Source of the DNA: Bugulina stolonifera
Taxonomy: Eukaryota; Bryozoa; Gymnolaemata; Cheilostomatida; Bugulidae
Direction: 5' to 3'
DNA length: 64,000 nucleotides
NCBI GenBank assembly: GCA_935421135.1
Contig: OW285187.1
Location: 14,409,929-14,473,928, forward strand
Below are positions 25,701-37,000 of the stretch, piece by piece (position 1 is the first letter of the stretch; each line of letters begins with the position of its first letter). Position numbers and translations under genes: made by a program. The notes below the pieces were generated by a model. It was not told the DNA's origin. It was given only the letters and a program-made list of their open reading frames with translations, and did no database searches.

Positions 25701-28700
25701 ATACAATGCCCATGTATATATTCACAGGGTATATTCTCCAGCAAGGTACCAGGTAGAGTACAGAGAAGCATCAGAGTAGACAACCTACAGTTTCTACGTA
25801 ACAGGAATGTCTACAGTTCTCAATACTTCTCCTTCATTAGAGATCTCGTTTCCATAGAAACAGCAGATGTCAACATTGTCAAGATCCAAGTAGAGACGGC
25901 TCTCAAGTTCATACTCAACACCTACTTGAGAACTAAAGAAGTCTTGAGGTTTGCTTAGTCTCCAGCTACATTTTAGCATCTAAAATTGAGCTATTAGTTC
26001 GCAGTTACTATTGGCTAAATATAAAAATGTTAACAAACAGATGGTTAATGATTATTTGTATGTAGGGGAATATCTTGTTACCTAATTACCATGTTACCAA
26101 TCAGCTGATTATTTTGATCACAATAATGTAGGCAAACTACATGTACTTCTAGTCAGTTTAGCATACCATACAGACACACCTTTATACATATTTGTACATC
26201 TGGTATGCTGTTCCCAGGGCTGACATGCAGGAGTGGTACAGCTGGTTTAAGATGTCATTCCAGAAGTGTCCAGAAGCTCTAGCCTGGTTTATTGACTATA
26301 TAACTGACGATCCCCATGCTTATATTGTGTAAGTTGTGTTCATGTACATGTACATGTTTATTGTCTATCCAATGTTCGTACACTGTCTGCGAATCAGCAA
26401 TATCTCTCATATGTATTACATTACTATGTGGGTGTCTTGTTATTAAGGAATTATTTAATTTTTATTAACATAATACGGTAGTGGATTTACATGAAGACCG
26501 TATTTCCCATTTTGTTAATACGTAAAAATTTGCCATAATTATGCTGACTATGGAGTGATACCTAGACCCAGGATGGACTTGCATACGTTAGTTCCTCGTG
26601 TCCTTGGTACAAGCTACTGAGTTGCTGGTGAGAAGGGGTAGAACTATGAGTTATACAGTGCTACGTATACTGTTGTGTTAGTTGTATGTTTCCTATTGCA
26701 GACCTTACCTACTGACATGCTGTATTAAAGACATTAGAGAGTTCTTCCTCAGAGTGTTAAGGTGTGCCACTGAAGACTATGCATATTACCTACACCAGCA
26801 TAGCAAAGTGAGTATACTATTACTTGTACATGTACATGTATGTAGTAGAGCTATAGTAAACAAATACTCTATTCTTTGCTCCATGTAAATGTCTTCATTG
26901 CTTGGCTTTATGTATAATGATCTTTGCTGATATCTGTTGTATAGCCAATGATAACATGGTTCTAGAATCTCAATAACCCTGTTATCATGGCATGTATGAA
27001 AGTATACCATCTTTGGAGTTGTCATTCCCGGTTCGATAACGTTACTGTGTTTTCCTGTATAGCCATTGACAACTCTGGACCCACTGCTGGAGACTCTGCT
27101 GGCTCTCCTAAACAGAGAAATAGTTGAACACTGCAAGAATTCCCATGAGTATTTCCTGTTCTTCTATAGATATAGTAAAATGGTAAGAGAACACAACTCT
27201 ACTATCATCTACCAGTTTAAATGCATGTATTTATTTATATATATACAAGTGTATAATATACTCATTACTGTTAGTATAACAGATAGCAATGCTTTATCAG
27301 CTGGTAACTGGTATGCTAATATAATTATGTGATTACAGTCTGATCTGGCAGTGGATCATCTCATCACACAGGGAGTTGTCTCTCAGTTTACTCACTTTCT
27401 GGTTGGCAAAACAAGTGAAAACAGCACATTGGTGAGTCCAGCATCTATTCATTAGCCAATTTTGTGTTTCATTCTTTCTTTCACTGCTCTGTTTATAGTG
27501 CCTGGTCTTCCTGCTATTAATCTCTACTGTACTGTTGCAGGACAATCTGCCAAGAAGATTTACTACATTGCAGACCCGGGAGTTTGGACCGTTACAGTGT
27601 ACCGTTGCAATGTTACTGTTACACATAGACTTCTCGGCTTCAATCAGTACGTTGTTATTCTGTGATTAAACAGGTTTCTGTACTGTTTGATTTTATAACT
27701 TGGGAAACAGCTGTACAGTAATGGAATGCAATGTAGCACATAGTACAATGCACATGTGTGTTGTAGAGCTGCATGGCTACATATTATTATACAACTGTAG
27801 ATGCTGAACTGTTGAGAGAAGACAACTTCCCCCACATAAAGCTCCACCCCAACCCACTGATACCTGTGAATGAAGAGATTTCACAAGTTCTCTCAGAGTC
27901 CTACTGCCACTTCTATATAAGAGAAGCATTGATCTCATTAAAGGAGATGGACAGCAGTACTGTACTAATTGTTGTAGATGCCCTTGTCTACATATCATAT
28001 GCTCTGCCACACTTCAGTGATGTCCTCATCCAGCAGATTAGACATCATATGGACACGTCTCCTGGTAACGAGCTCCGGGGAATTACTAAACTTGCTATGC
28101 AATTACTGGTGAGACATTGCAGCCTATTACCCATCTGTCTCAGTAGGAAAGTTACCTTAGAAGTGGTATTGTATATGTTTGTTTCACAACCTTCGGTATT
28201 GGAATGTAGCCTACTTATACTAACAGGCTATTTCGAAAATATTGTGGCTGAAATGTCTCATAAGAAGATGACTCAGAACCACCAAGTCTTCAGTCATGAG
28301 TCATTGTCACAACCTATTATTGTGACCCCTCGTATTTCCCACAGTGAGACTGCATGCTGCCCTTTATGCATTGTCCATGTATATAGGATTTGGGTAATTT
28401 CATTATTATTTGACCAGCATCACTGGTACACATCTTATATCGACATGTGTAGGTGGTTGTCCAATAATTACAATTATAGTCGGCTTCAAGTTATAATTGA
28501 GGTTTTGAATCATTAAATTAATGAGGATTATGTTCATTGTTGGTTGTATGATTGGTGCATATCTAGGTGCTAGCTGACCAATCTCAGAGGGCCAGGATGC
28601 AGGAGCTGATCAGTGAGCCGACTAATGGTATACTAAAACTCATCCTCGACTCGCAAACTTCAGATTCACAAAAGTCATATCAGCTCATCAAGTTGCTGAC

Positions 28701-29573
28701 AAGTGCAAGTGATGCCAGTGATATCGTAGCTCAGTATCTCTTAGGGTTAGTCAGCTGTAATATCCTAGTTGTGGTTATCAATACAGTGCTCCAGTTCTAT
28801 ATGCCTATGCATATATTGTACTTATTTAGGGAATGTATGTAGACCTATAATATACGTACATGTATATATAAATGTACTTGCTTAGCAAATGTATATAAAT
28901 ACATATACATGTACTTGCTTAGAGAATTACTTCCAAAAGGCCTGATCATGGAAGTCAAACGGTATCTCAGCTCAATATTAGTTCTATATTTTCCCCACAC
29001 AGATGTTCCTCTAAGTGGCAGTGGTGTGTCAACTGGTTGAAGAGAAAGATGGAGGAACAGAGCTGGATATCTCATTCTGCTAACACCTCAAATGAAGACT
29101 CTCTTTCTAGAAACTTCCAGAGGACAACCAGTGCACAGGTATATAACACCATGATATAGCCTATGTTAGTTCTGTTTTCCCATGCTATTTGCAGAAGCTG
29201 TCATGAAGGATTTCATCTTATTCCATGAGCAGATTGAATAACCCAGACATGTTCGTTGATTCCTGGGTAGCAGAAAATGGGCTTGGAGAAAACATTGTAC
29301 AGCTCCAAAAATCTGTTATTGTGTGCAAACGTAGCTTGGTGGCTGCCTGACAACCCATCTTTGATACATTTCATACAACAGATGCAGTAAAATACTTGTA
29401 ACTAGTAGTCTACGCAAACTGTACTGTTACAGATCACGCTGGATCGAGCTACAGCCATGTTTAACAGTTCCCAAGGCAGCTCCTCTGATATGGATGTTGA
29501 TAGTACAAACAGTGAAGACTTGCAGACTGTACCAAATATAGACCAGCATTTCTCATCTACATCAGATCAATGA
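4537..29573 (+). CDS. USP24: Ubiquitin carboxyl-terminal hydrolase 24 orthologue (deubiquitinase), complete, about 43 exons
   Basis: Large cysteine protease that removes ubiquitin from proteins. Exons: 4537-4728, 7508-7602, 7851-7962, 8306-8526, 9062-9239, 9741-9881, 10279-10437, 10610-10840, 11487-11690, 11951-12113, 12496-12737, 13019-13265, 13527-13738, 13956-14100, 14376-14581, 15325-15531, 16055-16248, 16860-17199, 17688-17872, 17982-18205, 18515-18670, 18841-19067, 19354-19546, 20526-20685, 21284-21456, 21799-21928, 22247-22373, 23119-23255, 23856-23994, 24228-24347, 24610-24886, 25210-25412, 25585-25620 (tentative), 25728-25948, 26218-26328, 26702-26807, 27063-27182, 27339-27431, 27541-27646, 27801-28108, 28567-28745, 29003-29138, 29433-29573. 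All phases join and give 7,497 nt (about 2,498 aa; human USP24 is about 2,620). Order: UBA 1-47, helical repeat region, UBL about 895-980, USP domain from 1603 with Cys1614, His1855 and Asp1881. The UBA plus this domain order favours USP24 over USP9X. Least certain: the 36-nt exon and the 27646/27801 junction. Confidence 0.93.
5170..6334. mobile_element. Mutator-like (MULE) non-autonomous DNA transposon in USP24 intron 1
   Basis: The 54-bp terminal inverted repeats lie at 5180-5233 and 6271-6324 and differ at one position. They begin CGGTGCCGG and carry several copies of CACCGAAC. A 10-bp direct duplication AGCATGAGCA flanks both sides (5170-5179 and 6325-6334). Long TIRs with a 9-11 bp target duplication are typical of the Mutator superfamily. 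The 1.04 kb interior is AT-rich with no transposase frame, so it would depend on an autonomous relative. Family assignment is inferred from TIR length and duplication size only. Confidence 0.8.
6455..6540 (-). mobile_element. tRNA-like SINE fragment
   Basis: Read on the minus strand, a box-A-like word (GCTTAGTAGGTTGG, around 6520-6534) is followed about 40 bases later by a box-B-like word (GAATTCAAATCC, around 6473-6484). This is the spacing of an internal pol III promoter in a tRNA-derived SINE. No complete cloverleaf was confirmed. It lies in USP24 intron 1. Confidence 0.35.
8569..8851. repeat. 28-bp AT-rich minisatellite in USP24 intron 4
   Basis: About ten imperfect copies of a 26-30 bp unit built on TACTGTATACGTAGAATA followed by TACTACAT. 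It starts about 40 bases downstream of the exon 4 donor. The CTGTATAC word recurs in other minisatellites of this window. Confidence 0.85.
10841..11432. repeat. 16-bp minisatellite filling USP24 intron 8
   Basis: Unit GTAGTAGTTAGTACTG, about 35 copies with single-base and length variants, some as blocks repeated at larger scale (around 11025 and 11185). It begins at the intron's own donor (GTGAGTAGTTGTAGTAG) and runs almost to the acceptor at 11486. Confidence 0.9.
14376..15531 (+). CDS. USP24: USP24 exons 15-16: internal ubiquitin-like (UBL) domain
   Basis: Two exons (14376-14581 and 15325-15531) code a segment matching the position of the UBL domain between the helical N-terminal half and the USP domain of USP24. 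The spliced order is the strand following [14 protein letters not shown], then a helix ([15 protein letters not shown]), then the strand pairs ending in [13 protein letters not shown]. This is a beta-grasp pattern and covers about residues 895-980. The intron between them holds a TTAA-flanked MITE and a TACA-rich microsatellite. Confidence 0.75.
14704..14898. mobile_element. TTAA-flanked MITE (piggyBac/Kolobok-like) in USP24 intron 15
   Basis: A perfect 17-bp terminal inverted repeat, GGTTATGTAACTGGGGT, lies at 14708-14724 and 14878-14894. It is flanked on both sides by TTAA (14704-14707 and 14895-14898). The TTAA target duplication points to piggyBac or Kolobok-type transposases. The 187-bp body has a short open frame that shows no protein-like features. 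Confidence 0.75.
15098..15300. repeat. (TACACA/TACATG)n microsatellite in USP24 intron 15
   Basis: Alternating purine-pyrimidine ACGTACACATACATGT-type sequence over about 200 bp, ending 25 bases before the exon 16 acceptor at 15324. It is open in most frames simply because stop codons do not occur in the unit. Confidence 0.85.
15600..15795 (-). mobile_element. Possible tRNA-derived SINE fragment in USP24 intron 16
   Basis: On the minus strand, GGTGGCTCAGTGGGTTAGAG (about 15770-15789) is a very good box A (TRGCNNAGYNGG) in a tRNA-like 5' end. A box-B-like word lies far downstream (GGGTTTGAATAAG), so either the head is degenerate or the body is rearranged. A second tRNA-like patch lies on the plus strand at about 15930-15985. 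No target duplication was found. Confidence 0.3.
16283..16610. repeat. 33-bp minisatellite in USP24 intron 17
   Basis: About ten near-identical copies of a 33-bp unit containing CATGGTTGGTGTATATCG and TGGTGTTCACTAT, beginning 34 bases after the exon 17 donor. The length is a multiple of three and the unit lacks stops, so all three forward frames look open, but nothing indicates coding use. Confidence 0.9.
17611..17687 (+). repeat. 38-bp tandem copies of the exon 19 splice acceptor
   Basis: The acceptor end of intron 18 exists three times at 38-bp spacing: TGCAG ending at 17611, 17649 and 17687. Each is followed by GTRC and preceded by a similar CTATGACTACAT stretch. Only the last joins the conserved frame of exon 19. 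Confidence 0.7.
19098..19172. repeat. 14-bp minisatellite in USP24 intron 22
   Basis: Five to six copies of TATGCTATACTCTA shortly after the exon 22 donor at 19068. Confidence 0.85.
19547..19900. repeat. 26-30 bp minisatellite at the start of USP24 intron 23
   Basis: About twelve copies of a unit containing TAAACACTTAGTCCTATGTA then TATAATATAG, with an optional extra ATA. The first, diverged copy starts with the exon 23 donor itself (GTAAGTAATAAACACTTGG). A stray copy recurs at about 20085-20120. Confidence 0.9.
20310..20457 (-). mobile_element. tRNA-derived SINE in USP24 intron 23
   Basis: On the minus strand, box A TGGTGTAGTGG (20442-20452) and box B GGGTTCAAACCC (20388-20399) are spaced about 45 bases apart, as in a tRNA-type pol III promoter. 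The copy ends in an A-rich tail of AAATAAAAT words (about 20310-20336). Head, body and A-rich tail in this order are the structure of a short tRNA-derived SINE. No target duplication could be fixed by eye. Confidence 0.6.
20721..21270. repeat. 33-bp satellite filling USP24 intron 24
   Basis: About 16.7 nearly identical copies of a 33-bp unit whose core is the perfect palindrome TACTGTATATACAGTA, joined by TATACCCTATTATTATACC (C/T variant at one position). The unit lacks stop codons in all forward frames. Confidence 0.95.
21799..24886 (+). CDS. USP24: USP24 exons 26-31: USP catalytic domain
   Basis: The Cys box is [15 protein letters not shown] with nucleophile Cys1614. The QQD motif spans the exon 27/28 junction. 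The zinc-ribbon Cys pairs are Cys1728/Cys1731 (NCEDCPHK) and Cys1774/Cys1777 (YFCEKC). The His box is [11 protein letters not shown] with His1855, followed by KWFKFND with Asp1881 as third triad member. All catalytic and zinc-binding residues are present, so the enzyme should be active. Exons: 21799-21928, 22247-22373, 23119-23255, 23856-23994, 24228-24347, 24610-24886; the domain's last strands ([14 protein letters not shown]) are in 25210-25412. Confidence 0.92.
23256..23400. repeat. 21-bp minisatellite carrying splice-donor copies, USP24 intron 28
   Basis: Six to seven copies of a unit like GTAAGTATAACTGTCCACATA begin exactly at the exon 28 donor (CCCCACAA|GTAAGT). Each copy therefore re-creates a CACA(A/T)(A)GTAAGT donor-like site. 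Confidence 0.85.
23427..23691. repeat. 14-bp GC-rich minisatellite of overlapping palindromes, USP24 intron 28
   Basis: About 19 copies of AGCGCTGCAGGCCT, very homogeneous in the middle and diverging at the 3' side (CTAGCACTGCAAGC). Each unit contains three hexamer palindromes (AGCGCT, CTGCAG, AGGCCT). It is strikingly GC-rich in an otherwise AT-rich intron. Confidence 0.95.
25585..25620 (+). CDS. USP24: Candidate 36-nt microexon of USP24
   Basis: Between exons 25210-25412 and 25728-25948, a polypyrimidine tract plus TCAGTCAG acceptor and a GTAACT donor bracket 36 bases (12 codons, phase 0 both sides). Using the first AG instead would give 40 bases and break the frame. Skipping it also keeps the frame, so it may be absent or alternative. 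The region of USP24 here is a variable linker after the catalytic domain. Confidence 0.4.
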
Positions 29574-30098
29574 TGCTTTACTTATGGCTGTATTTCATCA
29601 AGTTGGTGGCCTCACAGTACACTTCAGTATTATCTCATTGCATGCATTGGATTTTGATGAATAGGGATATCGAAGTACTGCTAAGTGGTGCAATGGAGTG
29701 ACACTAGATGGGTTTGAACTGTTATTGACTATACCAAACAAACCAGGACTGACACTATCGCTGAAACAATGGCCAAATATTGCTGCTAGTATATTATTTT
29801 AATCAATTCTTTTTTAATCAGTTATAATTTGTAGAATGTTCTATACAATATCATCAAATTCTGGAAATGTTAAGTGGAGGCCATGCTATTTATGTTTATG
29901 TTTTTCCCTCATTTTTTGTCTGGGCTGATGTTATACTAGTACAGGGAGCTGGAATGGTTAGGTGATGTTGTAATGTAATACCTTATGCTTCTATTGCTCA
30001 ATGCCTCTATTTACAGCTGTTACGTTCAATATGTTTCTATAGTAGCAAAACACTCTTGTATATGGAATTGTTTCTTATATGCTCCTTTGATTGTAAAT

Positions 30099-30104
30099 AT
30101 TAAA
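30099..30104 (+). promoter_or_regulatory. Candidate USP24 polyadenylation signal (ATTAAA)
   Basis: The commonest AATAAA variant, about 525 bases after the USP24 stop at 29571-29573. No AATAAA was seen before it, so this is the best candidate for the end of the 3' UTR. Confidence 0.35.
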
Positions 30105-30725
30105 ATTATAACTTTTTTCCAAGTAAAGATGAGATTATAATAATATTATGTTCTAACTATGATTGTAACTCTCCACCGTGCTACTTATATATACCTGGTT
30201 ACAGATTATATTAATCCTACTCTAAAGGTGGCATTGAATAACATTAGCATTTTAGCACCAAATACTGATAATTTCAGAGAATACATATTTTGCTGAGTTG
30301 TAGACAAATTACATGGCAATACAAAGAGGTAAATAAGGTAAAATAGAAAATGTTGCCTGGCTGGTACTGTTGCTACACACTTTGCATTCATTGAACTTCA
30401 ACATAACTTACTAGAGTTGGGGTAAAAACAATGTGGACTACTACTACACCACTGGTACTTAGCCTGGTCATTTCCTTTCCAAGTGTAGAAAGAATGAGAT
30501 GGGTAGACTTTCAATTCCAAAGTACAGTACTACGGTGCAGTAGTCTCTAATGGCTACTTCTTTGGCGAAGTGCATAAACTGTATATTTGCAGTTTGCATA
30601 ACGCACCAGTGAGCAATCTACAGATCCTTAGTTGTCATCTTTCAACTGAAATGATTAAAATCTGGGAGAAGACAACTCTGTGTGGCAGTGGCCCGTTGCC
30701 TAGCATTATTTTGTGATGCATAAGC

Positions 30726-30774
30726 ATAGAGTTATCTTCTCTCATAGAAAAATCTTATGGGAAGATAACTCTAT
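30726..30774. repeat. 14-bp perfect inverted repeat upstream of LRRC45
   Basis: ATAGAGTTATCTTC (30726-30739) and its reverse complement (30761-30774) are separated by 21 bases. Diverged copies of the same word lie nearby (GAGAAGACAACTCTGT at about 30665; CATAGAGTTACCTCTGT at about 30797). It could be a small MITE end or a regulatory hairpin; neither is shown. Confidence 0.6.
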
Positions 30775-31033
30775 AATTGCGCTGGAGCGGCTTGGGCATA
30801 GAGTTACCTCTGTGGGCTTGTGTATAGCCTTGAAAGTAAAGGGGCATGAGCTCTCGATTCAAAGTGCTTGGGTTTGCGCAAGTAAAAGGCATCATAGAGC
30901 TCAAAGTTAATACCAAACAGCAACAAAATTCAAAATTTGTTCATCTATTCCATCAATAAGAAAAATGTTTCAAATTATGGTTCCCGATAGTGAAAATGTT
31001 AAAAGCTGGTAGTAGCTGTAGACCAGTATCATC

Positions 31034-34000
31034 ATGATTTCGGATTTCTCACAAGAGTATTTATGTGTTTGCAAAGAGCGCAACATTGAGCCCAACGATG
31101 GTCTGCTAAAGGCATTGCAACGGTAATGATTATAATAGCTATTATAATTATTTATCTAATCTAATCTTATTCTTATGCCTATTTTTTCTAATTTTATAGT
31201 ATAGTTAATATCAGTGATACTGATGAATATAATTATAATATCATATTATAGGTCTCTTTTAATTAACTGTTTTATAATTATTTATTATATTATTAATAAA
31301 GCCTGTACATTTTTTTAATTAATAATTAGGCTTATTAGTACTTATAATAATTATATAATTAATAATTTAATTATTAATTATAAATAGGCCTAATTATTAA
31401 TTAAAAAATATACAGGCTTTATTAATATATAAATAATATTAATGATACAAGCCTAACAATAGAATATAAGAATAGGCTATTATTAATTATAATCATAATT
31501 AAAATTATTATTATTATTATTTATAATTATATTATTAAATTATTATAATTATAACAATACAATAACACTACATTGTGTGTTAGCCTGGCTTTACTGACTG
31601 TGTACAGTAGAGTATACAAAAAATATGCTCTCGCTTTGCTGCCAACGTATTGTTATGGCCAAGGGTAGCACAGCACTCTGCCATAAGGGTTAGACCTATG
31701 CATGACCACATAGAATGTATCGTTGTCATTAGGGCTCTAATGTTAGTGTGCTCATGGAATCACAAGCACGGGTAAGTGCTTATGCAAGCCGGGTCTTTGT
31801 TCCTATGCCTGACTGGGGTGGTTACAAAGAGTGATCCTGGAGTAACAGCATAGTGGGCATCTGTGTGACATATTCCCTGTAGGCTCAAAAGTCAGGCTAC
31901 TGTTCATTCAGATACATTGTATCGATGAAATCTAGATAGTGTCAATAGAACTTTGAGTAAATGTAAGATGTGTACTATGCTATAGGCCTATTCTACCAAA
32001 GATTGCGCGCATAGCTAGTGGGCCAGCTCTTATATACCACTAAACGTTATGTAGATAAATTTGAAGGATTTATTTATCAACATTAATTATAATTTTATTT
32101 TAAACAAGAACTATTTTTAAATAAAGTCAATAAACCGTTATTACAAAATTAAATTTGAACCCTGATATCTGCAATTTTATTGGCAGATCGGTCAGCAAGC
32201 GAGACACTGAGGAAGTAAATTTCAAGTTACTTTTTCAGCGGGTATCGATGTGGGCGAAATGCCTACTTACAGATTTTGAAAATAGCATGATGAGGTTTGT
32301 TTTGGCCGAATGCAGCCAACTTGTAAACGGCCTCTGAGATCTTGGCGGGGCTCAGCACAGCACAATACAGTCAAACAGTATAATTAATAATTGAATGACA
32401 GCGTTATGCATTTGAAGTCCGCATCAAGAATATGACTGTAGATGTAAAATGAGGTGTAATAAAGTTGGAAGTTCTTGAATTTTTGCAATAAAATCGGTCT
32501 TTGACAAAATAATTTATGTGCTAGTTCTTGAGATCTGTGCTAATTTAGATTCCTTACTTCTGGCCAGTGACATTCAGTGATTTACAATGTATATTTTCAG
32601 AGGTGAAACAGACATGATGTGGTTTCTTGTTATCTCTGTAGGCCTATTCAGTTAAATGTTAGTCAACGAGAACTTATAACATCTTCTTTCAGACCATGTT
32701 CAAGTCCAGGTATAAATGGAAAAGCTGCTCTGAATCTTCGAACCACTGGCCTTGATGAGCAGACTTGTGCAGTATTAGGCAAACTGTTGAGTGTGGATAG
32801 ACTGTTTGAAAGGATCGACCTCGGTGACTGCGCATTATCTGACATTGGTAATTATTCATTTAGATGTAGCTTTTTAACAATAGGCTGTACAATCATGGTA
32901 AGGCATTCATTTTAGGGCATATAAGCGCACTATATCCTCACACGATATTATACATGTATGTATAACTTATTGTGCTATAATAATAATATAATATGCCATG
33001 ATAATGAAGTAATATTAATAGTGACCTTCGCCAGTAGACATGATTATATCGTACGAATAATAGTTTACTTCAACCTATTAGAATTTTTCCCTTTCATACA
33101 GAATTGGCTTATGCGGTATTTCACAAGCACACCAATAAATATTGGTGCATATCAGATTCGGAAGCTATCCGTGGTTTTTGTAAGGGATGAACTTATTTTC
33201 TGTTATTCAGGTTCAGCTGGCATGTCTTTGAGCAGGTTCACTCAAAGTTGTATTGGTAATTTTTTTCGTTACAATGTCAAATAATTTGTATTTATCACAG
33301 TATAAAATTTATAGGCAGGCACTTTCTATCTATTGAACAGTGTTCTGGTATTGTTGTGCATGCATATGCACATCATGGTAAAAAATTTTACTTAAATTAC
33401 ATCAGCTGTTGATCTAATACCAAGTAATGTCCCCATGATACATATTATCAGCTCTATAATATCGACCACAGCATAGCACTATAATTTTAGACTAGTAACA
33501 TAATAAGATTGTAATAACACACTGACCAATCCATGGAATGCATTATAGGTAGGTAAGACACGTAGGTAAGACAGGTAAGTAAGTTAGGTAAAAATGCTGG
33601 ATAGTTTCAGTTCTGTGCAGGGTATATTCTCCTTTAAGATAAATTATGTTGGTATTCTGGGCCAACCAATGGGTTGGGAACAGAATGGCCTCCTCTATTC
33701 TAGTCCAAGGCTCTTGGTAATGGAATATTCCCATCAATGAAAGGGATATTTGCACTCTGAGGTGTATCATGGTTGAGTCTGGTTTCTGGTTCCTCTAGTG
33801 TATCGAGGAATTTCCCTTCAAACAGGTTAAATTATGTTGGTCTTCTGGACCAACCAGTGGATTAGGAACAGAATTGTCACCTCCTTTCTTCTGGTCAGGT
33901 ATGTCTGTTGACTGAATGTTCCTGTCACTTGCTGAGGTATCTAGATTCTGAGGTGTATCATAGTTGTGTCTGGTTTCTGGTTCCTCTAGTGTGTCAGGTG

Positions 34001-37000
34001 AATTTTCCTTCAAACAGGTTAACATATGTTGGTCTTCTGGACCAACCAGTGGATTAGGAACAGAATTGTCGCCTTCTTTCTCTTGGTCAGGTATGTCTAT
34101 TGACTGAGTGCTCCTGTCACTAGTGGAGGTATTTAGATTGTGAGATGGATCATCATTGAGTCTGGTTTCCGGCTCCTCTAGTGCGTCAGGTGACTTTTCC
34201 TTCAAACAGGTTAAATTATGCTGGGCTTCTGGACCAACCAGTGGATTAGGAACAGAATTGTCACCTCCTTTCTTCTGGTCAGGTATGTCTGTTGACTGAA
34301 TGTTCCTGTCACTTGCTGAGGTATCTAGATTCTGAGGTGTATCATCATTGAGTCTGGTTCCCGGTTCCTCTAGTGTATCGGGGGAATTTCCCTTCAAACA
34401 GGTTAAATTATGTTGGTCTTCTGGACCAACCAGTGGATTAGGAACAGAATTGTCACCTCCTTTCTTCTGGTCAGGTATGTCTGTTGACTGAATGTTCCTG
34501 TCACTTGCTAAGGTATCTAGATTCTGAGGTGTATCATCGTTATGTCTGGTTTCTGGTTCCTTTAGTGTGTCAGGTGAATTTTCCTTCAAACACGTTAACA
34601 TATGTTGGTCTTCTGGACCAACCAGTGGATTAGGAACAGAATTGTTGCCTTCTTTCTCTTGGTCAGGTATGTCTATTGACTGAGTGCTCCTGTCACTAGT
34701 GGAGGTATTTAGATTGTGAGATGGATCATCATTGAGTCTGGTTTCCGGCTCCTCTAGTGTGTCAGGTGACTTTTCCTTCAAACAGGTTAAATTATGTTGA
34801 GCTTCTGGACCAACCAGTGGATTAGGAACAGAATTGTCGCCTTCTTTCTTCTGGTCAGGTATGTCTGCTGACTGAATGTTCCTGTCACTAGCGGAGGTAT
34901 CTAGATTCTGATGGGTATGCGACTGCATTTGGCTAGCACTTGAGGGAGTAGTAGACATCTGAGTGTATGTTTGTCGATTTGTTAACTGATCGTCAGGTGA
35001 GTTCAATGGATCTTCCTGGTCAGATACACTTAGACAAATCATTTGGTCACTTGTAGGGCTATTAGATAACGTTCTGGCTTGTGTTTCTTTCTGGTTGTAA
35101 GAAATTGTTGATGATTCTATACTAAATAGAGAATTAATTGTGTCTTCCTTCCTGGTGCAGGAAGGCAATGTCTGGGAGTAGTTTTCTGTTGGTAGACTAT
35201 TTGGGGCTTCAGTAACGGAGAGTGATCGGTATGTCATTCTCATATCAGACTGCTTAGTATGCATACTGTAAGGTGGTGGCGGAGAACTAAAACGATCAAC
35301 TCAAGGTTACAATGCCGAATTCAAACGAATTAATATACATACACGTGCAAGAAAATAAGACTCCCTTAGTTTAGTGTGACAGCACACTAGGTTGTACAAG
35401 GTACATAATATTTAGGCTATATATCACATGTACATAAAACTATCTTTGTATCAACTATCATCAGTATGCAATAAGACTGATGAAAAGTACATGTATTTGC
35501 TTATATGTTGCATTTTAATGCGAAGGCGACGTCATTGGGTTTATGTGCTAAAAAATTGATTTCATCGCTTTTCAAATTTTCTACAATTGGACTGGATTAC
35601 GTGACATACTTGATTCCATGTATTGAATTAACTAAGGGTTTATATGTGTATTTAGAAGAGGCTTAGTGTACTTGCCACCATATGAAAACTGAAATTGCAA
35701 GGGTTGGACAGAATGTGTCTGCATTGGTAATGATATAACGGAAGAATAATATACTGACTGTAAGAGACTCAGTGGCATAAGACTAACGGCAGAAAAACTA
35801 TTAGAAAATGAGTAAGCTAACTCCTGCTTCATAACATGCAAAGAGTAAAAGGATGGCAATTTCCTACGAAAATTGTTTTAAATTGTGTGATATTGCAATA
35901 GTACCCATGTTACATGAGAAGTCTATCCCATGGGAAAACTGAAGTCATTCTTTTTAAAAGAGCTGGCTACAGACTTTGCTTGTAATTAATTTCTGTACTC
36001 AAACACTGTAGAAACCTTGTATATACAAGTCATGTATATTTATTTACAACATCAGAGAATTGTGTTCTACTTCTTTTCCACTTTCTTTTCAATAGTTTTT
36101 TATTTTCTAATTTAAATGATTAGCTTACCTATGACGATAATGAGTCTGGTCCGGAATTAGTACATTCCAAGAAGTCATATTAGGGACTGACCCTAAATGT
36201 AAGAAGGCAATTATAATTATTATATAATATATACATATATTTATATGTACATTTCTTAAATTGAACAACAACTATTAGCGTAATGCACAGTAGCCTATAG
36301 CTGAGTGGTCTAACAGTAAAATATGCAAATCTAGGTATAAGTATTTATAAAATCCATCTTATAAATATCCATGCAATGACAAGTAGAAAGTCTACAGTAC
36401 CATGTTTAGGCCAAATATTATTTGTGAAAGTGGATATGGGTTATTCTACAATTTTCTAGCACTTTCATAGCTGAGCGCAGCTAACACAATGTTGCCATTC
36501 TAGATAGTAGGTGACCTTTTAGTTAAACCTCTTTATTGCTTATGCTCAAATTACGCTTGTGGTAGTTGTGAGGAAATGTGTTAATCAGCAACTGTGTCAC
36601 AATATTGTACTTACTTGACACCAGCAAGGTACCGGTACCGCTGTGGGTGCTCCTGGATGGCGTCTCCTGGTTGCTATTTCGAATGCTCAAAAGTCTCTTT
36701 TGTGCAGGACTATCGACAGAGTCAACGATAAGTCCATAATTGTGGGGATTTATACGAGCTGCTTTGTGTAGTGCCGTGTTGCCCATACAGTTTTGCCGCT
36801 CAAGTATTGCAAACCGTGTGTTTCTGGGTATAGCAGCAAGTAAGTATTTGATGACACTATCAGACCTTCCAGCGGCATAATGAAGAGGTGTTTGTCCAAG
36901 TTTATCCTGATTCCAAAAGGATTCAAAATTTCCTTCACCGGGCAACAGTACCAAAAGGCGTCTAACCTGGGTTCCATTCCAGCTCTCTGCAGCGATATGT

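Larger units (their letters stand above)
29574..31033. other. Intergenic region between USP24 and LRRC45
   Basis: The first part is the probable USP24 3' UTR. The rest should hold the LRRC45 promoter and 5' UTR, but no TATA box or other clear core element was identified. A 14-bp perfect hairpin lies at 30726-30774. Confidence 0.6.

Noticed and set aside
27647..27800. Alternative start of USP24 exon 40 at 27767
   Set aside because: Phase does not fit the exon ending at 27646; acceptor CTGTAG at 27795-27800 restores the frame. It would need a weak GTTGTT donor otherwise.
28109..28516. Continuation of the open frame after USP24 exon 40
   Set aside because: The conserved protein leaves this frame at the GTGAGA donor at 28109 and resumes at 28567; the extension is intron that happens to be open.
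36290..36345. Functional tRNA gene
   Set aside because: Box A is good, but no acceptor stem, anticodon arm or strong box B could be paired.
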